From Sandaracinobacteroides sayramensis (GTDB taxonomy: Bacteria > Pseudomonadota > Alphaproteobacteria > Sphingomonadales > Sphingomonadaceae): DNA of 64,000 nt. The position numbers and the translations under genes were made by a program. Position 1 is the stretch's first letter, and each line of letters starts with the position of its first letter. This document shows, one piece after another, positions 57,722 through 64,000 of this stretch. The stretch is from contig NZ_JAKLSQ010000019.1 in assembly GCF_022014495.1 (NCBI RefSeq), positions 123,072 through 187,071 of the forward strand, read 5' to 3'. The notes below the pieces were generated by a model, which saw nothing but the letters and a program-made list of their open reading frames with translations, did no database searches and was not told the origin of the DNA.

Positions 57722-58522
57722 CTATTTTCCGCTAAACTCGGCCGGCCGCTTCTGCAGGAAGGCCTGCACCCCTTCCGCGAAGTCCGGGCTGCGCCCCGCC
57801 GCCATCTGGTTGCGCCGCTCCAGCATCAGCGCTTCGGTCAGCGTCCGGTCTAGGCAATCGCGGATGCCGCTGCGGATCAGCGTCAGCGCCCGCGTCGGGC
57901 CCTTCGCCAGCTTGCCGGCGATCGCCTGTGCGCGCGGCAGCAGGTCGGCGTCCTCCACCACTTCCGACACCATGCCCCATTCATAGGCCAGCTCCGCTGG
58001 AATCCGCTCGCCCAGCATCATCATCCGCGTCGCCCGCGCCCGGCCCACCATGCGCGGCAGCATCCACGTCGAGCCCACGTCCGGCACCAGCCCGATGTTC
58101 ACGAACGCCTGCAGGAAATAGGCGGATTTCGCCGCGACGATGATGTCGCCGGCCAGCGCGTAGGAACAGCCCGCCCCGGCCGCCGGCCCGTTCACCGCCG
58201 TCACGAAGGGCACGGGCAGCGCGAACAACCGCTCCAGCAGCACGTTGAAATGCGTTTCCAGCACCTTGCCAGCGTCCACCGGGCCGTCGCCCATTGCCGC
58301 GCCGGCCCCGCCGGAGGACAGGTCCGCGCCGGACGAGAACCCCCGCCCCGCCCCCGTCAGCACCAGGCAGCGCGCCGGGGACAGGCCGTCGCGGATCCGG
58401 TCCACGGCCTCGATCATTTCCGCCAGCACGTCCATGTCCAGGCTGTTCAGCCGGTCCGGGCGGTTGATGGTCAGGGTGGCCACGCCATCGGCCTCGTCCC
58501 AAAGAATATGCTTGAAGCCCAT
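57722..58522 (-). CDS. Enoyl-CoA hydratase/isomerase family protein (PaaG-like)
   Basis: 266 residues from the ATG at 58522, eight bases after GGGAGG. Crotonase motifs: FSSGADLSSGGAG in the oxyanion loop, NGPAAGAGCSYALAGDIIVAAKSAYF and GLVPDVGSTWMLPR. The second acid/base region has D at GLVPD. It hydrates or isomerises acyl-CoA double bonds in fatty or phenylacetate-type degradation. PaaG/PaaB-like members keep this GAGCS segment. No other beta-oxidation genes are adjacent. Confidence 0.92.
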   Translation of the reverse strand: MGFKHILWDEADGVATLTINRPDRLNSLDMDVLAEMIEAVDRIRDGLSPARCLVLTGAGRGFSSGADLSSGGAGAAMGDGPVDAGKVLETHFNVLLERLFALPVPFVTAVNGPAAGAGCSYALAGDIIVAAKSAYFLQAFVNIGLVPDVGSTWMLPRMVGRARATRMMMLGERIPAELAYEWGMVSEVVEDADLLPRAQAIAGKLAKGPTRALTLIRSGIRDCLDRTLTEALMLERRNQMAAGRSPDFAEGVQAFLQKRPAEFSGK

Positions 58523-58622
58523 CTCGATCCTCCCAAGGTTAGAGGTCATGGCTCTAGCGCGGCCGGCATCGGGCCCGCCGCTCGGCAAAAGGCGAGGGTT
58601 TCCCCCGTCCTGCGGAAAACGC

Positions 58623-60101
58623 TCAGTCCCTGCGGGTGGCGCTGACCAGCAGGAAGGCGGGAATCCCCTCCTCGCCGAAGCCCGGCGCCTGCGCCGGCTC
58701 GCGCCGGTCCTCGCGCGGACGCTCTTCCCCGCGTTCCTCCCGCCGATCGTCGCGCCGCCCCCGCGCCTTGCGCTCGCCCCGATCCCGCTCCGGCCGATCC
58801 CGCTCCGGCCGTTCGCGCGCGGGCTTCTCCCGCTCGGCCGCATCTTCGGTGCGGCCCTCATCCTTGCGCCCGCCATCCCTGGAGCCGCCGCGATTGCGCG
58901 CGCCACGCCCGCCGCGCCCTTCGGGCCTCTCGTCCGCGCGCCGCTCTTCGGCCTCTTCCGCCGCATCCGCCTCGCGCGCGCCGCCGTCCGCCGGCTGCCG
59001 GCGGGGAATCTTCTGGCCGGTCAGCTTCTCGACATTGTGGATCGCTTCCTCGTCCTCGGGCGAGACCAGGGTGATGGCCACGCCCTTCTGCCCGGCGCGG
59101 CCGGTGCGGCCGATGCGGTGGACATAATCGTCCGGGTGCCAGGGCACGTCGAAGTTGAACACATGGCTGACGCCCTTGATGTCCAGCCCGCGCGCCGCCA
59201 CGTCGGAGGCGACGAGGATGTTGATCTCCCCGTCCTTGAAGCGGTCCAGCTCGCGGATTCGGTCCGGCTGGTCCATGTCGCCGTGGATCTGCCCCACCTT
59301 GAACTTGTGCCGCTTCAGGCTGGAGGCGAGGTCGCGCACCATCGTCTTGCGGTTGCAGAAGATGATGCCCGTCTTCACTTCTTCTTCGTGCAGCAGGTCG
59401 CGCAGCAATTCCCGCTTGCCGCGCTGCGAAACCGAAACCAGCGACTGGGCGATATCCTTGTTGGTGCTGGCCGGCCGGGCGATTTCCACCGTCTTCGGGT
59501 TGGACATGAAGCGGTCCGCCAGCTTCTTCACCGGCGCCGGCATGGTGGCGGAGAACAGCAGCGTCTGCCGCTCGGCCTTGATGAGGGTGCAGATCTTCTC
59601 GACATCGGGGATGAACCCCATGTCCAGCATGCGGTCCGCCTCGTCGATCACCAGCACGTCCACGCCGGACAGCAGGATCTTGCCCCGCTGGTGCTGGTCC
59701 AGCAGCCGGCCCGGGGTGGCGATCAGCACGTCCACGCCCTTTTCCAGCGCTTTGTCCTGGTCGCCGAAGGCCACGCCGCCGATCAGCAGCGCCATGGAAA
59801 GCTTGTGATACTTCCCATATTTCTCGAAATTCTCCGCCACCTGCGCGGCCAGTTCGCGCGTCGGTTCCAGGATCAGGCTGCGCGGCATCCGCGCCCGGCT
59901 GCGCCCCTCGGCCAATATGTCGATCATCGGCAGCACGAAGCTTGCCGTCTTGCCCGTGCCGGTCTGCGCGACGGCGATCAGGTCCTTGCCCATCAGCACG
60001 GGCGGGATGGCGGCCGCCTGGATTGCGGTCGGCTCGGTATAGCCGCTGTCGGCCACGGCCTTCAGAAGGGCGTCGGACAGATGAAGGTCAGAAAAGGGCA
60101 A
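58623..60101 (-). CDS. DEAD-box RNA helicase (RhlE/DbpA-like) with charged C-terminus
   Basis: 492 residues. All helicase motifs are present: Q motif GYTEPTAIQ, AQTGTGKT (45-52), PTRELA, TPGRLLD, DEAD in VLVIDEADRMLD, SAT, and HRIGRTGR. The last 120 residues are Arg/Glu/Asp/Gly-rich and hydrophilic, probably an RNA-binding tail. It should remodel structured RNA in ribosome assembly or cold adaptation. It ends with a short conserved-looking QAPGFGEEGIPAFLLV. Confidence 0.94.
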   Translation of the reverse strand: MPFSDLHLSDALLKAVADSGYTEPTAIQAAAIPPVLMGKDLIAVAQTGTGKTASFVLPMIDILAEGRSRARMPRSLILEPTRELAAQVAENFEKYGKYHKLSMALLIGGVAFGDQDKALEKGVDVLIATPGRLLDQHQRGKILLSGVDVLVIDEADRMLDMGFIPDVEKICTLIKAERQTLLFSATMPAPVKKLADRFMSNPKTVEIARPASTNKDIAQSLVSVSQRGKRELLRDLLHEEEVKTGIIFCNRKTMVRDLASSLKRHKFKVGQIHGDMDQPDRIRELDRFKDGEINILVASDVAARGLDIKGVSHVFNFDVPWHPDDYVHRIGRTGRAGQKGVAITLVSPEDEEAIHNVEKLTGQKIPRRQPADGGAREADAAEEAEERRADERPEGRGGRGARNRGGSRDGGRKDEGRTEDAAEREKPARERPERDRPERDRGERKARGRRDDRREERGEERPREDRREPAQAPGFGEEGIPAFLLVSATRRD

Positions 60102-60213
60102 GTCTTATCCTTGAGAAGGCCCATCCGCCCGGGAACACGGCCGGCGAACCGCAGTGCGACACCGGCGGGCCATACAGTCTGGCGCAACAATTGGAAAGAG
60201 CGCCGCTCGACAT

Positions 60214-60249
60214 GCCTGCAATCGGGCCTGCAATCGGGCCTGCAATCAG
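60214..60249. repeat. Three 12-base tandem repeats
   Basis: GCCTGCAATCGG occurs twice in a row and a third time as GCCTGCAATCAG, in the gap between the TonB-dependent receptor and the helicase gene. No function is evident. Confidence 0.85.
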
Positions 60250-60337
60250 GCGGCGAAAAGGCAAAGGGGGAAGCGGTTTCCCGCTCCCCCCTCGGGCGGG
60301 CGATGATTCAGCCCGTCCTCCCCAGCCCCGGAAAGCC

Positions 60338-63283
60338 CTAGAAGTTGAAGCCCAGCGTCGCCCCGAAACGGCGGGGCTCCAGCGTGAAGATGTTGGTGAA
60401 CAGCCCCGACGAGGCGTCGGTCACATAAAGGCCGTTCACCGCATTGTTGTCGGCGATGTTCTGGATATAGCCGCGCACGAACCAGCGCCCGTCCGCCGCG
60501 TTCAGCTGCACCTGCGCGTTCATCACGACATAGGAAGGGATGCGGTTCGCATTGCCGTTGAAGATGTTGCCATAGCTCTGGCCGACGAAGTTGAGGTCGA
60601 AGCGCGGCACCAGCGTCATGCCGCTCGCGAACTCCTGCGTCCACTGCACCCCGGTCGAGACCTTGAAGTCCGGCGCCTGCGGCAGTTTGTTGCCGTTGAT
60701 GTTCACCTCCACCCCGGCGCTCAGCACGTCGACGGCGGCGGCGGTCGGGAAGGCGGCGTTGGCGAGCTGGGCGCAGATCGAATAGGCGCCGAGCGTTCCG
60801 GGCGCGAGGCCGCTGTCGGACGGGAAGGCCGCCGGCCCCCTCAGCAGCCCCGGATTCTCGCCGGAGATGACCGAATTGACCACCGTCACATGCGTCGCCG
60901 CCGCGTTGGAGCCGGTCACCTTCGGAACCACGGCGCAATTGGAGCCGTTGGTGATGTCCTTGATGATGACGGCGTCGCCGCGGCCGCCGGAGGGGTCGCG
61001 CGAATTGGCCAGATATTTGTCCTGCGAAACCTTGGCGTTGAGCCAGGAGAAGGAGATGTTCATCGCCAGCGGCGGAATGGGCCGGGCGATCGCCTCGGCT
61101 TCCACCCCATAGATGTTGGCGTTCACATTGTCGTTCACCGACGTCCGCGCCACGATGCGGCTGAGCTGCAGGCCCTTGTATTTATAGTAGAAACCCGTGA
61201 GGTTCAGTTGCAGCGTGCCGTCCATGAAGCGGTTCTTCGAGCCGATCTCGAAGGCGTCCACGAATTCCGGCGCGAAGCTGTCCGACACTTCGAACACCGG
61301 CGCCAGCGGCGGGTTGATCCCGCCCGACTTGTAGCCCCGCGAATAGGAGGCATAGACCATATTGTCGTCGGTGATGTTCCAGTCGACCACGGCCCGGCCG
61401 GTGAATTCGCTGAAATGCACGCTGCGCTCCTGCCAGAGCTGGGTTCCCGGCAGGCCCGGATCGGCATCGAAATTGCCGACGAAGGGCGAATCGAAGGCGT
61501 CCGCCACGCCGAAGGGCGCCGGGAAGCTCAGAAGCGTGTTGCGGGCGCGGATGAACTTCCGGTCGTCGTTGTAGCGCAGGCCGACCGTCAGCTTCAGCGT
61601 ATCGTTGATCTCATAATAGGCCTCCCCGAACAGGCCCCAGGACTTCAGCGTGAAATGGTCGGAATTGTTGCGATACATGGGCGTCGCCATGAAGGTCGCC
61701 GGGAAGGCGGTGTTGCCGGCCGCCTGCTGGCCGATCGCGGTGGCGACGCCCAGCACGCCGCTCGCATAGTCGAGGCCGAACGAATTCACATAATAGCTGT
61801 TCTCGGTCAGCGTGACATTGTTGTAGATCGCCCCCACCAGGAAGTTGAACGGGCCGTCGAACTGGCTGGAGACGATGCCTTCCACCGTCCAGGCCGTCTG
61901 GTCCTGGTTCGAACGGTCGAAATCCTGCGGCGTGGCCGAGCAGAGCGAATGGCCGGCATAGGCGCCGGTTCCGGTCGGCTCGGCGAGCGAGGTGCAGTAA
62001 TTGCCGTTCGAGAGGATCTTCTGCACATTGGCGAACTGCTGCAAGGCCGGGCCGAAGGCGCCCGAGGCATAGGCCGCGAGCGTGCCGAGGCCGGTCGCGA
62101 AGCCGGCGCCATTCTGCACGGAGAGGTTGTAATCCTGCGAGCTGTCGACCTTGCTGCTCTGCCACTGGCCCGAGAGCTTGGCCCGGACCGCGCCGAAGTC
62201 ATGCTCGATCTTGCCCTGCAGGATGATCTCCTCGGCGAAGTATCTGGGCGTGTAGTCGGTGCTCACCTGGCGCGGGTCGGTGAGCGGCGTGACGTTCGCG
62301 AACACGTCTGGGCCGTAGAGGCTGCCCAGGCCTAGGGCGGAAAGCGCCGCGCCCAGCCCGGCCCCGCCGTTGATGCGCAGCAGCTCGCGCGACGACAGGA
62401 TGGAGGCGATGGTGGAATTGCCGTTGGTGGTTCCGAACTGGCGGCTTCCGGGCAGACAGCCGAGCACGCCCGTCGGGTCGCGCTGGCACATCTGCTTCTG
62501 GATGCGCAGCCGGTCGTCCTTCTCGCGGAAATAATAGCCCATCAGGCTGATGCTGGTGTCGTCGCCGGGCTCGAACAGCAGCGAGCCGCGCAGGGCATAC
62601 ATGTCCCGCCCGTCGATCCGGCTGTCGTCGTAGAGGTTTTCGGTCATGCCGTCGCGGTTCAGGTAGAAGCCGGCGATGCGCGCCGCCACCCGGTCTCCGA
62701 GCGGGACATTGACCATCCCCTGCAAGCGGATCTCGTTGTAATTGCCGTAGGTGGCCTCGCCGCTGGCGCCGAACTCGCCCAGCCGCGGCTTCGCGGTCAC
62801 GAAGTTGACGACACCCGAAGTGGCGTTGCGGCCGAACAGCGTGCCCTGCGGCCCGCGCAGCACCTCGATCCGCTCCATGTCGAAATATTCGACTTCGGAA
62901 ATCCGGCTGGCGGACAGCGGCAGGTCGTTCATGTGGATTCCGGTCGCCGCATCGCAGGTCACGCCGACGCAGAGGTCGCCGATGCCGCGGATGGTGAAGC
63001 TCGATCCGGTGAAATTGGTCTTGGCGAAGGTGACGTTCGGCAGGCTGAGCTGAAGCTGGGCGGCGTTGTTGATCTGCTTTTCCTGCAGCGCCTCGGACGA
63101 GAAGGCGGAAACCGCGATCGGCACGTCCTGCAGGCTCTGCGCCTGCCGCTGCGCCGTCACGATGATGTCCTCCACCCCGCTCTCGCCGCCCGCCGTCTGG
63201 GCTGCGGCGGCGAAGCCCGTCAGCCCCTGGACAGACACAGCCGATATCAGCGCAGCGCGGATCGCCAGCTTCGATGCGTTCAT
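60338..63283 (-). CDS. TonB-dependent outer-membrane receptor
   Basis: 981 residues. A signal peptide (RAALISAVSVQGLTGFAAAA) precedes the TonB box-like segment (EDIIVTAQRQAQSLQDVPIAV), the plug (GVTCDAATGIHMNDLPLSAS, RIEVLRGPQGTLFGRNATSG) and a long barrel ending LEPRRFGATLGFNF with the final phenylalanine. The plug wording is of the FepA/CirA-like subclass common in sphingomonads, where such proteins take up plant aromatic compounds or sugars rather than iron. Substrate not identifiable. A palindrome and hairpin lie upstream. Confidence 0.93.
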   Translation of the reverse strand: MNASKLAIRAALISAVSVQGLTGFAAAAQTAGGESGVEDIIVTAQRQAQSLQDVPIAVSAFSSEALQEKQINNAAQLQLSLPNVTFAKTNFTGSSFTIRGIGDLCVGVTCDAATGIHMNDLPLSASRISEVEYFDMERIEVLRGPQGTLFGRNATSGVVNFVTAKPRLGEFGASGEATYGNYNEIRLQGMVNVPLGDRVAARIAGFYLNRDGMTENLYDDSRIDGRDMYALRGSLLFEPGDDTSISLMGYYFREKDDRLRIQKQMCQRDPTGVLGCLPGSRQFGTTNGNSTIASILSSRELLRINGGAGLGAALSALGLGSLYGPDVFANVTPLTDPRQVSTDYTPRYFAEEIILQGKIEHDFGAVRAKLSGQWQSSKVDSSQDYNLSVQNGAGFATGLGTLAAYASGAFGPALQQFANVQKILSNGNYCTSLAEPTGTGAYAGHSLCSATPQDFDRSNQDQTAWTVEGIVSSQFDGPFNFLVGAIYNNVTLTENSYYVNSFGLDYASGVLGVATAIGQQAAGNTAFPATFMATPMYRNNSDHFTLKSWGLFGEAYYEINDTLKLTVGLRYNDDRKFIRARNTLLSFPAPFGVADAFDSPFVGNFDADPGLPGTQLWQERSVHFSEFTGRAVVDWNITDDNMVYASYSRGYKSGGINPPLAPVFEVSDSFAPEFVDAFEIGSKNRFMDGTLQLNLTGFYYKYKGLQLSRIVARTSVNDNVNANIYGVEAEAIARPIPPLAMNISFSWLNAKVSQDKYLANSRDPSGGRGDAVIIKDITNGSNCAVVPKVTGSNAAATHVTVVNSVISGENPGLLRGPAAFPSDSGLAPGTLGAYSICAQLANAAFPTAAAVDVLSAGVEVNINGNKLPQAPDFKVSTGVQWTQEFASGMTLVPRFDLNFVGQSYGNIFNGNANRIPSYVVMNAQVQLNAADGRWFVRGYIQNIADNNAVNGLYVTDASSGLFTNIFTLEPRRFGATLGFNF

Positions 63284-63574
63284 ATTGTACCTCCCCTAGG
63301 CCTCTCCCAAGGCCTTTACTCCCTTATCGGCCTCCTTCTTGCGAGGCTCCCGCTTCTGCGGGACTGGCGAGGCTGACGGTGGCCGAAGAACGGCCCGGCC
63401 ACCTTGGCGGCGGCTGCTGATATCCCGTCGGTCCTCCCCAGGCCGACAAGCCGCATTCAATCAGCAGCCCAGGGGCTTGTCCAGACGCATAGGCGCCCAT
63501 ACCCCCTAACCGAAGTGATGGTTACACTCTGTCACTTTTCGGCAACATAGCTGCCAACAGGGTGCCGGCGGCCG
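63284..63574 (-). promoter_or_regulatory. Upstream region of the TonB-dependent receptor gene
   Basis: No gene. An inverted repeat has arms AAGTGA (63513-63518) and TCACTT (63532-63537), a possible regulator site. A leader hairpin has arms GGTGGCCG (63378-63385) and CGGCCACC (63396-63403). Confidence 0.45.
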
Positions 63575-64000
63575 TTACCGGCGGCTGGGCTTCGCCTTCT
63601 TCAGCTCGGAAATGCGGCTCACCCGGCAGGCCCCGCCCTCCCGCGCCATCACCCGGTCGCGCCCGGCGCAGAATTTCCCCGGCTGCGTCGGCTTGTAATA
63701 GAAGCCGCCATAATAGCTGAGCTGCGGGCAGGATTGCGCCAGCGTCAGCCGGAAGCGCTGTCCGCCGCGCATCACCACGTCCAGATTGCGGGAATCGATC
63801 ACCACCGCCCCGCCGATCCGCGCGACATCGATGCAGCCCGAACTGCTGGAACGGGTCGCCACCCAGTCCTCCTGTTCGGCCGGGGGCTGCGGCCGCACCG
63901 GCACCACGCCCAATTGCCCGGTGCCCGCCTGCGCCGGAACCGGCTGCGCGAAGGCGGCCGGCGCCAGCGCCAGGGCGGCCAGGCGCAACAGCAGGCTAGT
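63575..64000 (-). CDS. DUF6491-like exported protein, 5' end beyond the window
   Basis: At least 141 codons; the frame runs off the right edge inside the signal peptide (LLRLAALALAPAAFAQ). The mature part has four cysteines in the order SSSGCIDVARIGG, LAQSCPQLSYYGG, GKFCAGRDRVMAREGG and ACRVSRI, a pattern I associate with DUF6491 and related small periplasmic domains. MRGGQRFRLTLA is the central strand pair. Function unknown. The TTG at 63988 is probably not the start. Confidence 0.7.
   Translation of the reverse strand, partial: TSLLLRLAALALAPAAFAQPVPAQAGTGQLGVVPVRPQPPAEQEDWVATRSSSSGCIDVARIGGAVVIDSRNLDVVMRGGQRFRLTLAQSCPQLSYYGGFYYKPTQPGKFCAGRDRVMAREGGACRVSRISELKKAKPSRR

Overview
The window looks like chromosome of a high-GC alphaproteobacterium, most likely a sphingomonad (order Sphingomonadales). 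This rests on the very GC-rich coding regions, a large TonB-dependent receptor, an NDUFA12-like gene beside mlaD and a DUF2155 gene, CopA/CopB-type copper genes, a PccA-like carboxylase and a GCxGC-rich palindromic repeat between genes. No rRNA, tRNA, CRISPR array or complete insertion sequence was seen.

Layout. 1-3.7 kb: tail of a membrane acyltransferase, a coupled pair (membrane-tailed RimK-like ATP-grasp ligase and TSUP exporter), and a TauD/TfdA oxygenase coupled to a 54-residue membrane peptide. 4.2-8.1 kb: three translationally coupled signalling genes (small membrane protein, hybrid histidine kinase with two receivers and HPt, receiver-GGDEF cyclase). 8.2-13.9 kb: copper handling (P-type ATPase diverging from a multicopper oxidase plus CopB) and a TonB-like protein. 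14.0-16.5 kb: isoaspartyl peptidase and a SoxR regulon made of soxR, a DoxX-like gene and a superoxide dismutase, with two near-perfect SoxR boxes. 16.6-19.8 kb: sugar dehydrogenase, small membrane protein, second TauD-like oxygenase and ssb with a clear terminator.

19.85-33.8 kb is an accessory island of mosaic base composition. It carries, all on the minus strand, a type I secretion ABC transporter, its membrane fusion protein, three very AT-rich genes for membrane-anchored or exported proteins, a 1937-residue RTX protein and a HlyC-like acyltransferase. A Sel1-repeat lipoprotein diverges from it and an IS5-type relic sits at the right edge. The RTX protein has an AT-rich N-terminal third with an HExxH motif fused to a GC-rich RTX/EF-hand remainder. 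The 3' end of the fusion-protein gene is duplicated in front of one AT-rich gene. This resembles a polymorphic toxin locus in which the toxin module is N-terminal and cassettes were exchanged at the end of hlyD. I consider it the most interesting part of the window; the toxin and immunity roles are inference.

33.8-49.9 kb is mostly ordinary chromosome: methylmalonyl-CoA epimerase, an unrecognised pair of exported proteins, CoxG-like protein, double cold-shock protein, DUF192, NDUFA12-mlaD-DUF2155 operon overlapping aat on the other strand, HtrA protease, PccA, YqgE, peroxiredoxin, dienelactone hydrolase, DUF2147, dapD and a HAD nucleotidase. 49.9-64 kb: subtilisin-like lipoprotein, dnaB, threonine aldolase, EamA exporter, flavin reductase, PadR regulator with a palindromic operator, enoyl-CoA hydratase, DEAD-box helicase, TonB-dependent receptor and a DUF6491-like protein cut by the window end.
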